From: Thermasporomyces sp040195635
GTDB lineage: Bacteria > Actinomycetota > Actinomycetes > Propionibacteriales > Actinopolymorphaceae
Assembly: GCF_040195635.1 (NCBI RefSeq)
Contig: NZ_JBEFTX010000019.1
Location: 1 to 64,000 of the forward strand
Reading direction: 5' to 3'
DNA length: 64,000 nucleotides
Shown: piece by piece, positions 7,291 to 15,442 of the stretch
Layout: every line of letters begins with the position of its first letter
Position numbering within the stretch: the stretch's first letter is position 1
Notes under the pieces: model-generated
What the model saw: the letters and a program-made list of their open reading frames with translations, nothing else
Told to the model about the DNA's origin: nothing
Databases searched by the model: none
Made by a program: the position numbers and the translations under genes

Positions 7291-9033
7291 TCACTCAGCG
7301 GTCTGCTTGGGCGTGATGGGTGGTGACAGCGCGGCGAGCAGGTCGTGGTGGATCCGGCCGTTGGAATACAGCCCACCGCGCTGGTCCGGTGTGATCCCGC
7401 CGCGGTGGTCGGTGAACGAACCGCCGGCCTCGTGGACGAGCAGGATCCAGGGTGCGTGGTCCCAGGGGTGGCAGCACTCCACGAAATATGCGTCGAGCTC
7501 GCCGCGGATGAGTTCGACAAGGGGTAGTGGCGTCTGGGCCGGTTGCCGGGTTCGGGCCGGTAGCCGGTGGGCGAGTGGCAACGGGTGAGCAGCGACGAGC
7601 GCGTCTTCGATCGCTGCCGTCTTCGAGACCCGCAGCCGCCTGTCGGGCCCGCCGGTCGCGCGTTCGTACGCCCCGGTGCCGGTCTCCGCCCACCAGCGGA
7701 CGTCCAACGCCGGCGCGTCGACAATGGCCACGATGATCTCGCCGCCGCTGTCGAGGGCGATCTGGATCCGCCAGTGCGAGTCACCGCGGGCGAACGCGCC
7801 TGTTCCGTCGATCGGGTCGAGGATCCAGGTCCGGTCGCCGGTTCCATCGCCGCCGAACTCCTCGCCCAGCACTCCGTCGTCGGGTCGCAGTTCGGCGAGC
7901 GCGTCCCGGAGGAGCCGCTCCACCGCCCGGTCCGCCTCGGTGACCGGGCTCGCGTCCGCCTTGGTCTGCGTGGTGACGCCTCGCTCGAAGTAGTGCCGCG
8001 CGACCACCGCCGCGCGGTCGGCAAGCGCGTGGGCCAGCTCGAGGTCGGACGATGCGCTGGTGACCGGTGCCGTGGCGGGCGGGTGGTTGGCACGCGTGGA
8101 CCGGGTGTTCGTGGCCTCGCGAGCCGCGGCCACCAGCGTCGGCCCAAACCACTGCTCGCGCTCGAGGCGTTCGGTGAGCATCGTCACCTGCGGCGCGATG
8201 TCGGCGCCGTTGGCCCAGCGCGCGCAGAGATGGTTGCCGAGGTTGCTCAGGTGGAACGCACTGCGCAGATCCGCGAGCAGGTCGAGGTCGCCGACATCGG
8301 TGCCTGCGACGTCGAGGTAGCCGCGTACGAAGGTGGCCGCCCGGGCCACCGTCGGCCGCGCCAGCGACGCGGCGATCGCGATGTCGGCCAACCGCAGGTC
8401 CAGGTGCGCGAAGTCCCAGTCGACGACCGCGCCGACACCGCCGTCGCGCATCAGCACCTGGCCCGGAGCGAAGTCGCCGTGGGCAACGACCCGCGGGAAC
8501 GAATTGATCGACGCCGCGCTCAGGCGTCCGTGCACGTCCTCAGCCATCCGCCGCAGCCATGCCCCCGCCGCACCGAACGCCCGCTCGAAGTCCGGCAGAA
8601 CCTCCGCCATCGTCCGGCCACCACCGGGGCGCGGCACCGTGAGGAACTCGTCGAGCCGGCCCCAGCCCGGTCGTTGCCCGAGCCGATCCGCCGGCTTCGC
8701 GGTGCGCTCGTGGAGCTCGGCGAGCAGCCGGCCGTAGCTGGCCGGGTCCTCGACCGGGACGGCCGGGTGTGCGCCGTCGACCCAGCTGAACGCCACCCAG
8801 ACCGAGCCGTCCACCAGCGTCGGCCCCGCGAGGACAGCCGCGACCGGCGCGCCCACCTCGGCGAGGGTCACCAGGAGGTCGCACTCGTAGGCGACCTCGG
8901 GCAGGAGCCGGAAGGGCGGCGACTGGCGCAGCGCGACCGGCTCGCCATCCCGGTAGGCCCGCCAGACCTTGCTCACCCGGCCGCCGACGATCGGCTCGGC
9001 GTCCGGGCCGTCCAGCCCGAGCGCGGACACCAC
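7291..9033 (-). CDS. fusion of an APH-type kinase and an inositol-monophosphatase-family phosphatase
   Basis: This 580-residue protein joins two enzymes. Residues about 15-300 are an aminoglycoside phosphotransferase-like kinase, with the catalytic loop HGDFAPGQV at 185-193 and the magnesium-binding DWD at 205-207. The asparagine normally eight positions into this loop (HGDxxxxN) is glutamine (Q192). Residues about 330-575 are an inositol monophosphatase/histidinol-phosphatase-like domain, with metal ligands in GEEFGG (390-395), the signature WILDPIDGTGAF (403-414) and WDHAPWILLVHEAGG from 524. A linker rich in Thr/Ala/Pro (about 305-328) separates them. GTG 9033 is the chosen start. Phosphorylation and dephosphorylation of a sugar-like or polyol metabolite is the inferred role. 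The fusion could be a lineage-specific arrangement. Confidence 0.8.
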   Translation of the reverse strand: MVSALGLDGPDAEPIVGGRVSKVWRAYRDGEPVALRQSPPFRLLPEVAYECDLLVTLAEVGAPVAAVLAGPTLVDGSVWVAFSWVDGAHPAVPVEDPASYGRLLAELHERTAKPADRLGQRPGWGRLDEFLTVPRPGGGRTMAEVLPDFERAFGAAGAWLRRMAEDVHGRLSAASINSFPRVVAHGDFAPGQVLMRDGGVGAVVDWDFAHLDLRLADIAIAASLARPTVARAATFVRGYLDVAGTDVGDLDLLADLRSAFHLSNLGNHLCARWANGADIAPQVTMLTERLEREQWFGPTLVAAAREATNTRSTRANHPPATAPVTSASSDLELAHALADRAAVVARHYFERGVTTQTKADASPVTEADRAVERLLRDALAELRPDDGVLGEEFGGDGTGDRTWILDPIDGTGAFARGDSHWRIQIALDSGGEIIVAIVDAPALDVRWWAETGTGAYERATGGPDRRLRVSKTAAIEDALVAAHPLPLAHRLPARTRQPAQTPLPLVELIRGELDAYFVECCHPWDHAPWILLVHEAGGSFTDHRGGITPDQRGGLYSNGRIHHDLLAALSPPITPKQTAE

Positions 9034-9250
9034 GTCGGCGGCGATCGATGCTGAGATCGCGAGCCACCTCCTCGACGGACCCGCCCACCCGAGCGGGAGC
9101 CACGATCGAACCTAGCGCCGCGGCGCCGGTCAGGACGCCGATGTCCGCACCGTAGAAGGCCAACGCCGGCCGCCCGCCGCCGTCCGCCCGCTCGTCCGGA
9201 GCGCCCGGGCTGCTGGCCAGCAGCAACCCGTGTCTCTCCCTAGGCTCCAG

Positions 9251-10429
9251 CTACCTCTGTTCGGCCCTGGTGGTGGTCAGGAAGTCCAAGAGGTCGCGGT
9301 AGAGGATCGAGCGGGTGCCGGTGAGCATCGCGACGTGCCCGCCGGGGCATTCGGCTACCTGTGGTGGTCGACGCAGCCGGTCGATGAGCGCGAGGCTGGC
9401 AGGTGGCGGCACGATGTGGTCGGCCCCGGCGACGGCGAGCATGATGGGCACGTTGAGGCTTTCCAGACGTGCTGGTCGGCCGTCCACGGCCCAGCGGCCG
9501 TCGAGGAGGGCGTTGCTGCGGGCGTAGTCGACGAGGTCGAACAGCAACGCGCCGGGAATAGGCGTCTGCTCCCAGACCCACCGGGACAGTGGCCCGGCCG
9601 TCGCTCGCCAGGTCAGATCCCGTCGCCGGCGCCAGGTCTGGCGGGCCGCGCGCAGTGCGATGGGGCGGAGCCAGTGGAAGCTCTCCCGGATGAGCGGGGC
9701 GGGCAGGAGGCCATTCCCATCGAGGGCGAGAGCGGGCGCCAGCCGTGGTGAGCGGAGGAACCCGCCCATGCGGCCCGCGGCTGCCGTGTCGATGAATGGG
9801 GCAATCGCAGTGAGGGACGCCAGCCCGGCATCGCCGAGCGCCGCGTGCGCAGCCAGAGCCAGCGTGCCGCCCAGGCAGTAGCCGACCAGATGCACCTCCG
9901 GCTGGCCGCTGTGCTCGCGGACTGCCTGCTCGGCCAGCATCAGCCTGGCGACGTAGGCGTCGAACCCGCAGCCTTCCTCGGCGGGTCCTGGGACTCCCCA
10001 GTCGAGCAGGTACACGTCATGGCCCGCGCCCCGGAGCGCGGCGATCAGGCTGTGGCCCGGCGCCAGGTCGAGCACCCAGGAGCGGGTGACCAGCGAATGC
10101 ACGACGAGGACAGGTGGGCCGGGTGCACGATGTCCGCTCATGTAGCGCCGGAGCACTGCCGGACCGGACCGCCACACCACCGAGGAAGGAGTGGCCGGCA
10201 CACTCGCACGGGACAGCCCAGCGGCAATTTCGACGACATGAGCCCAGGCCGCCAGCGCTGCCAGCAGGCGCGCACAACCCGCCCGAAACGACCGACCAAC
10301 GCGGGCGATCCGGTTGGCTCGCAGCAGGCCCCGGTCTGTTGAGGTGAGATGCCGCCAAGAGACCCCCGACAAGGCGACCAGGGCGGCCGCGACGAGCATC
10401 GCAACGACGGCGACCACTACCCAGCGCAT
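9251..10429 (-). CDS. PHA-synthase-like alpha/beta hydrolase
   Basis: A 392-residue protein with an N-terminal hydrophobic segment (residues 2-22), then an alpha/beta-hydrolase fold of the polyhydroxyalkanoate synthase (PhaC) kind. The lipase-like box is GYCLGG with the nucleophile Cys185, as in PhaC, rather than Ser. The general Asp lies in VAGADHIVPP and the His in GGHVAML near the end. LVTRSWVLDLAPGHSL matches the PhaC segment before the cap domain. Length is close to class III PhaC, but no PhaE, PhaA/B or phasin gene is nearby, so storage-polymer synthesis is uncertain. A strong GGAGGGG ribosome binding site precedes the ATG at 10429. Confidence 0.7.
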   Translation of the reverse strand: MRWVVVAVVAMLVAAALVALSGVSWRHLTSTDRGLLRANRIARVGRSFRAGCARLLAALAAWAHVVEIAAGLSRASVPATPSSVVWRSGPAVLRRYMSGHRAPGPPVLVVHSLVTRSWVLDLAPGHSLIAALRGAGHDVYLLDWGVPGPAEEGCGFDAYVARLMLAEQAVREHSGQPEVHLVGYCLGGTLALAAHAALGDAGLASLTAIAPFIDTAAAGRMGGFLRSPRLAPALALDGNGLLPAPLIRESFHWLRPIALRAARQTWRRRRDLTWRATAGPLSRWVWEQTPIPGALLFDLVDYARSNALLDGRWAVDGRPARLESLNVPIMLAVAGADHIVPPPASLALIDRLRRPPQVAECPGGHVAMLTGTRSILYRDLLDFLTTTRAEQR

Positions 10430-10516
10430 GGGACATCACCCCTCCCGTCCATGGATGTTCCTCCTGCGGGCATCAGGCTAATGCCGCGGCACCGATATGA
10501 TCGCATTGACTTGCCA

Positions 10517-10535
10517 ATGGAAATCGTTATCGTAA
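10517..10535. promoter_or_regulatory. possible Zur/Fur-type metal-regulator box
   Basis: The AT-rich ATGGAAATCGTTATCGTAA stands out in this GC-rich setting and resembles actinobacterial Zur boxes (TGAAAATCATTTTCA type), though the dyad is imperfect. It lies just upstream of a truncated FecCD-type metal permease, the kind of gene such a regulator controls. The match is by eye only. Confidence 0.3.
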
Positions 10536-10548
10536 AGGGTTGTCGTGA

Positions 10549-11052
10549 CTGCTGGCCGCGGTCGTTCAGGAGATGGTCCGCAACGCGCTTGCGGACCCCT
10601 TCATTCTCGGTGTGTCGTCGGATGCTTCGGTCGGCGCGAGCGCGGTCGTGGGTTTCGGCTTGTTCGCGGCGTTGGGGATCCACGCGTTGTCCGCGGCTGC
10701 GTTTCTGGGCGGCGTCCTCAACGACGTCACCATCATTCAGGTATCGGCCGTGTGGGAGCTGTCCGAACTGTCACCCACGATGCCGACCCGGCGACTCTTC
10801 ACCGGAGCGATGCGTATTGGACACGACCACATCGCCTCCACCGTCTACACCATCGCGTTCGCCTATGCCGGCGCCGCCCTCCCGTTCCTCCTGCTGATCT
10901 CGCTCGACGACCGTCCATTCCTCGCCAGCCTCACAGGTGGTGAACTCGCCGAGGAAGTCGTTCGCACACCGGCTCCTCGACGAGGGGTTCTTGTCCCGAC
11001 GAGACGGCCCGTTGTGCCTCATGTCCGCTGTGCCGTTATGCGGTCTATTTGA
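10549..11052 (+). pseudogene. chimera of a FecCD permease fragment and a YibE/F fragment
   Basis: From 10549 the frame reads LLAAVVQEMVRNALADPFIL and LGVSSDASVGASAVVG, which is the conserved early part of a FecCD siderophore/metal ABC permease. At about 10710-10720 it passes in frame into GVLNDVTIIQVSAVWELSEL and then RIGHDHIASTVYTIAFAYAG and LAEEVVRT, the C-terminal part of YibE/F membrane proteins. The chain then runs into unrelated sequence and stops at 11052. Neither protein is complete. A deletion that fused two unrelated genes at a short shared motif (LGG/LG) is the simplest reading. An internal ATG at 10573 could allow a short hybrid membrane protein to be made. Confidence 0.75.
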
Positions 11053-11344
11053 CCTCCCTTCTGTCGATAGGGCAACGCCAAGTTCTGTCGAACTCAAGTC
11101 GGGCTCGGCGCAGCGCAGATAACCTCCTGGCTGAGGACATTCGCTGAGTTCAGCTGCGTCCAGGTGGGCTACGGGGGAAGCCCAGAACGGGAGCAGTCAT
11201 GGCGTCCAAGAGTCGCGAATCTGATGCGACAACCTGGTCAACAACTCCTCGGGAAGTGAACGGCAGGTCCCGACCTCACTCGTGCAGCTCAGTCTCCCGA
11301 TAGCAGAACTCTTCCGTTTCGCCGCGCCGGGAAAGGAAAGCCGC

Positions 11345-13420
11345 ATGATGTCTCGGGCCAGACGAAAGCCTCGCTTTTTCGCACACCTCCTCATGTTCAT
11401 CGCGGTATCGGTGCTTGCCGGGGCCTTGGTGGCCGGTTTGGCGATCCCGTTCGTCGGCGCCGTGGGCCTGACTGCCAAGTCCGTGACCGACTCGTTCCAG
11501 GGCATGAGCCGTAACCTCCAAGTGCCGGCGCTGCCTGCACGCAGCCAGCTGCTCGCCTCGGACGGCAAGGTTCTCGCGACCTTCTATGACCAGAACCGGG
11601 TCGAGGTGAAACTGGACCAGGTGGCACCGGTGATGCAGCGAGCCCTCCTGGCGATCGAGGACGCGCGGTTCTACGACCACGGTCCGCTCGACATGCAGGG
11701 CACGCTGCGGGCGTTCGTCCGTAACCAGCAAGGCGGTGGGGTCTCGCAAGGTGGGTCGAGCATCACCCAGCAGTACGTCAAGCTGGTGCTCTTTGAGAAT
11801 GCCAAGACTCCAGCCGAGCAAGCCAAGGTCACCGAGGCTTCCTACGCCCGAAAACTCCAGGAGCTGCGCTACGCCGTCGAGCTCGAGAAGACGATGACGA
11901 AGGACAAGATTCTGGAAAAGTACTTCAACATTGTCTACTTCGGTGACGGTGCCTACGGAATCCAATCCGCCGCGAAATACTATTTCAGCACCACGGCGTC
12001 CAAGCTGACTCTCAGCCAGGCGGCGATGCTGGCCGGTCTTGTCCGCGACCCCAATGGCCTCGATGTGAGGCGGAAGCCGCAGGCCGTTCTGGCCCGCCGA
12101 AACCTCGTCCTCTCCCGGATGGTGCACGAGGGGTTGATCCCGCCGAAGCAGGCAGCAGCGGCCGCGAAGACCCCGCTCGGGCTGCGGATGACCCCGTTCA
12201 CGCAGGGCTGCTACTACTCGAAGTACCCGTTCTTCTGTGACTACGTGGCCGCGGTTCTGCTCTCCGACCCGGCGTTGGGCAAGACCCAGGAGGAGCGACA
12301 GCGAGCCCTCTACCGCGGTGGCCTGACAATCAAGTCCACCCTCGACATCCGGGCCCAGGAAGCAGCGCAGAAGGCGGTTTCGGAAACTGTCGCTCCGACA
12401 GACCTGATACATGGCGCGCTGTCGATGGTCGAACCGCGCACCGGATCGATCAAGGCGATGGCGCAGTCAAAGGGGTACGGCGAGGGCGAGGGTAAGACCT
12501 ACGTGAACGTCAACGTGCCGCAGAGGCATGGCGGAGGTGTCGGGTTCTCGCCTGGGTCGACGTACAAGCCGTTCGTACTCGCCGCTGCCATTCGCCAAGG
12601 TATGCCGCTCACCGAAAGACTGCCGTCGCCAGGACGTACGGCAATCAGTCGGCCGGTGAAGAACTGCCCGAACGGTAGGCCGGGCTACAACAGCGACTTC
12701 TGGTCCATCGGCAACTCCACAAGCGCCGGGGCGACCAGCGACATGATCAGTGGTACGGGTCGCTCCGTCAACACGTACTACGCCAACCTGGAGGCAGAAA
12801 CCGGAATCTGCGAACCGGCGAAGATCGCCACCAAGCTCGGGGCAGTCCGCGCCGACGGTCAGCCGCTGCTGCAGATCAAACCGTTCACGATCGGGGTCAA
12901 CGAGATCGCACCCCTGTCGATGGCCGAGGCCTACGCCGCCTTCGCCGCTCGCGGCGTGCACTGTCGAGCAGTGCCGTTCACCCAGGTGCTCGACCGCCAC
13001 GGCAACCCGCTCCCGGTGCGCGGGCCGGACTGCAAGCAGGCTATTCCCAAGGACGTTGCGGACAAGGTCAACTACGTGCTACGTCAGGTCGTCGACGGCA
13101 CCGACTCCGGCCGGACCGGGCAGAAGATGAGCATGATGTCCGAAGGTCGCCAGGTCGCCGGAAAGACGGGTACGTCCGAGAGCCGCAAGGCCGTCTGGTT
13201 CATGGGCTACACCAGCAACCTGGTCGCCGCCGCTGCGGTGGCCGATGCCCACCCGGTACTGCGTTCCCTCATCGGCACCACGATCAACGGTCGGGTCGTT
13301 GGCGGCGATCAGGTCTGGGGTGGCACGCTCGCCGGCCCGATGTGGCTGACGGCCATGCGCGGAGCTCTCGAGGGCAAGAAGAGCCCCAACTTCGCCGAGC
13401 CCGCTCGGACAGCCGACTGA
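11345..13420 (+). CDS. class A penicillin-binding protein (bifunctional transglycosylase/transpeptidase)
   Basis: A 691-residue peptidoglycan synthase acting on the outer face of the membrane. One transmembrane helix spans residues about 12-35. The GT51 glycosyltransferase domain has the catalytic Glu in AIEDARFYDHG (E105), GGSSITQQYVK (136-146) and EKYFNIVYFGDGAYGIQSAA (191-210). The transpeptidase domain has S405-T-Y-K408 in FSPGSTYKPF, S474-V-N476 and K607-T-G. ATG 11345 is preferred: GGAAAGG lies upstream and the basic MMSRARRKPR leader fits a membrane anchor. It polymerises lipid II and crosslinks stem peptides. The C-terminus is short and has no PASTA domain. It appears monocistronic. 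Confidence 0.92.
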   Translation: MMSRARRKPRFFAHLLMFIAVSVLAGALVAGLAIPFVGAVGLTAKSVTDSFQGMSRNLQVPALPARSQLLASDGKVLATFYDQNRVEVKLDQVAPVMQRALLAIEDARFYDHGPLDMQGTLRAFVRNQQGGGVSQGGSSITQQYVKLVLFENAKTPAEQAKVTEASYARKLQELRYAVELEKTMTKDKILEKYFNIVYFGDGAYGIQSAAKYYFSTTASKLTLSQAAMLAGLVRDPNGLDVRRKPQAVLARRNLVLSRMVHEGLIPPKQAAAAAKTPLGLRMTPFTQGCYYSKYPFFCDYVAAVLLSDPALGKTQEERQRALYRGGLTIKSTLDIRAQEAAQKAVSETVAPTDLIHGALSMVEPRTGSIKAMAQSKGYGEGEGKTYVNVNVPQRHGGGVGFSPGSTYKPFVLAAAIRQGMPLTERLPSPGRTAISRPVKNCPNGRPGYNSDFWSIGNSTSAGATSDMISGTGRSVNTYYANLEAETGICEPAKIATKLGAVRADGQPLLQIKPFTIGVNEIAPLSMAEAYAAFAARGVHCRAVPFTQVLDRHGNPLPVRGPDCKQAIPKDVADKVNYVLRQVVDGTDSGRTGQKMSMMSEGRQVAGKTGTSESRKAVWFMGYTSNLVAAAAVADAHPVLRSLIGTTINGRVVGGDQVWGGTLAGPMWLTAMRGALEGKKSPNFAEPARTAD

Positions 13421-13509
13421 GAGAGGCCCAGCTGTGACCGTGGTCGCCCAGCGCTATCGTCGTCGAGGGCATCACCGCCGGATCGTTCCGGTAGAGCAGA
13501 GGAGCAGTC

Positions 13510-14895
13510 TTGTCGGCAGACCATCACTTCCCCCGCTACCACCTGCGGCCACCCACCGGATATGTCAACGACCCGAACGGGCCGGTGCGCATCGACGGTC
13601 GCTGGCACCTGTACTTCCAGTACACCCACGACACCGCCCACACTGGCTCGGTGGTGTGGGGTCACGCGAGCAGTGCGGATCTGGTGAGCTGGCGCTATCA
13701 CCGCCCGGCCATGTCGCCGCAGCCCTACGGTGCCGACCGCAATGGTTGCTGGTCGGGCAACACCGTGGTGACCGACGACGGAGTGGTGGCGTTCTACTCC
13801 GGAATGCGGCAAGGACACCGCTACCAGTCGGTGCTCTCGGCTCTGTCGACCGACGGCGGGGAGTCGTTCGGGCCGCCCCACCAAGTCGTCGCGGACCCAG
13901 AGCCATCCGAGCAGGTAGAGCAGTTCCGCGACCCCTTCGTGTGGCGGGAGGACGGTCGCTGGTCCATGCTGGTCGGCGCCGGTGCGGTGCTTGGTGGCCC
14001 GTCCGCGCGCCTGTACACCTCCGACGATTTGGAGAAGTGGGCCTACCACGGCTCGTTCGCCACACCGAACGAGCGAGTGGGGCTCGGTGACATGTGGGAA
14101 TGCCCACAGCTGGTGTCGTTCGGCGACCGCGAGGCGCTGCTGGTTTCCGCGTACGAGTTCGACAGGAGCGCTGCGAACCGCGTCCTTGCCGTCACCGGAC
14201 ATCGGTCGGGGCATGAGCTGATCCCCGAGTGGGTTGGCAAGGTTGATGCCGGACCGGACTTCTACGCCGCCTCGGTGCTGCGCGAGGGCGGCGACGGTCC
14301 GATCATGTGGGGCTGGGTCACCGAGAGCCGGGCGGCGGACTGGACCCATGAGGCCGACTGGTCGGGGATGATCTCACTGCCGCGCACCGTCAGCCTGACG
14401 CCGGACGGTCGCCTCGCCAGCGCACCCGTCGAAGCGCTCACGACCCTCCGGGAAGAAGAGATCGGACGATCCGTGCCTGCGCAGTTCGAGGTCGAGCTCG
14501 AGCTCAGTGGGCATCGCGGTGAGCGGACGAGAATGTCACTCGGCACCTCCGCCGGCGAACGGCTCGACGTTGTGGTCGACTGGGCAACCGGCCAGGTGCG
14601 TATCGACCGGGACCAAGCCAGCCGCGACCCGCGCGCCGAAGGAGGAAGTTACACCTTCGACGAGCCGGAAATCCTGTCCACCGGCACCATGTCGCTGCGC
14701 TGGTTCGTCGACGGTTCGGTCGGGGAGCTGTTCACCGGGTCCGGCCGCAGCGCAACTGTTCGGTTCTATCCCACCGAACCCCCACCGTGGACGCTTTCGC
14801 TGTCCGGGCTCACCGCGACTGACGAGGTGCACGTGTGGCGCCTGTGGGATTCCGGTCACGCCGGTCGCAGAACTCGCTCCGAAGGATGCCCATGA
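13510..14895 (+). CDS. glycoside hydrolase family 32 beta-fructosidase
   Basis: A 461-residue GH32 enzyme with all three hallmark motifs: NDPNG with the nucleophile D21, R140-D141-P142 in QFRDPF, and the acid/base E197 in MWECPQL. The N-terminal five-bladed propeller is followed by a beta-sandwich from about residue 320. No signal peptide is seen, so it should act in the cytoplasm on sucrose, a fructo-oligosaccharide or sucrose-6-phosphate. The start is TTG at 13510 with a strong AGAGGAG five bases upstream; no ATG in this frame fits the alignment better. The last about 28 codons overlap, on opposite strands, the 3' end of the GNAT gene. Confidence 0.9.
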   Translation: MSADHHFPRYHLRPPTGYVNDPNGPVRIDGRWHLYFQYTHDTAHTGSVVWGHASSADLVSWRYHRPAMSPQPYGADRNGCWSGNTVVTDDGVVAFYSGMRQGHRYQSVLSALSTDGGESFGPPHQVVADPEPSEQVEQFRDPFVWREDGRWSMLVGAGAVLGGPSARLYTSDDLEKWAYHGSFATPNERVGLGDMWECPQLVSFGDREALLVSAYEFDRSAANRVLAVTGHRSGHELIPEWVGKVDAGPDFYAASVLREGGDGPIMWGWVTESRAADWTHEADWSGMISLPRTVSLTPDGRLASAPVEALTTLREEEIGRSVPAQFEVELELSGHRGERTRMSLGTSAGERLDVVVDWATGQVRIDRDQASRDPRAEGGSYTFDEPEILSTGTMSLRWFVDGSVGELFTGSGRSATVRFYPTEPPPWTLSLSGLTATDEVHVWRLWDSGHAGRRTRSEGCP

Positions 14896-15382
14896 GGACT
14901 GTGTCGACGTACCGACCGGCGAGCCACTGATGTTCCCTCAGGCGGCCCTCCTCCACGAAGCCGACAGCCTGATAGGCACGAATCGCACGGCCATTCTCGG
15001 CGTGCGTCCGTAGCCATACCCGGCGGAGGTTCGCCAGTCGGAACGCGTAGTCGAGCAGGACCCGGATTGCGTCTCTGCCGTAACCACGTCCCCAGGAGTC
15101 CTTGTCACCAATGGTGATTCCGAGCTCCGCATGCCCGGCCGTTTCGTCGATGTCCTGCAGAAGGCATGTACCGATGAACCTCCCGTCGGCCTCGATGGCG
15201 AAGCGGCGCATCGGCTGTTGCTCGATCAACCGTTCGTACCATTTCTCGAGCCGCTCCATCGACGTCGGGGACGGCAAGTCCCCTGCGGCAAGGTCGACCT
15301 CGGGGTCGTTGTAGTACGAGAGGAGTACGGGCAGGTCCTCGCGCGTCACACCACGTAAGGTGACCTTCTCTCCAACAAACAT
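14810..15382 (-). CDS. GNAT-family N-acetyltransferase (RimJ/RimL type)
   Basis: About 190 residues. VTLRGVTREDLPVLLSYYND opens the fold, and the acetyl-CoA-binding loop appears as GDKDSWGRGYGRDAIRVLL, followed by NLRRVWLRTHAENGRAI and the conserved AYQAVGFVEEGRLREH. This is the ribosomal-protein/amine acetyltransferase branch; the substrate is unknown. The ATG at 15382 is preferred because it aligns with the start of the domain and has GGGG upstream. The C-terminal tail after LRSEF is unusually long and basic, and its coding region overlaps the 3' end of the convergent GH32 gene by 86 bp. Confidence 0.8.
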   Translation of the reverse strand: MFVGEKVTLRGVTREDLPVLLSYYNDPEVDLAAGDLPSPTSMERLEKWYERLIEQQPMRRFAIEADGRFIGTCLLQDIDETAGHAELGITIGDKDSWGRGYGRDAIRVLLDYAFRLANLRRVWLRTHAENGRAIRAYQAVGFVEEGRLREHQWLAGRYVDTVLMGILRSEFCDRRDRNPTGATRAPRQSR

Positions 15383-15442
15383 CACACACCCCAGGGCTTG
15401 CTCGATCGATTCGTGCACGAGGTCTGAGGCTACCTTCCCGGC

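Noticed and set aside
7567..9054. A 495-codon plus-strand open frame opposite the APH-IMPase fusion
   Set aside because: Its composition (very rich in Arg, Asp, Gly) and lack of motifs mark it as antisense to the real gene, which shows two intact enzyme signatures.
9060..9226. Possible N-terminal extension of the APH-IMPase fusion in another frame
   Set aside because: The sequence looks protein-like for about 55 residues but would need a frameshift to join, and nothing in the kinase family requires it; GTG 9033 already covers the domain.
11199..11303. A 34-codon open frame with a GGGAG site upstream of the penicillin-binding protein
   Set aside because: No fold or conservation could be recognised and its composition is not distinctive; it may be a leader but cannot be supported.
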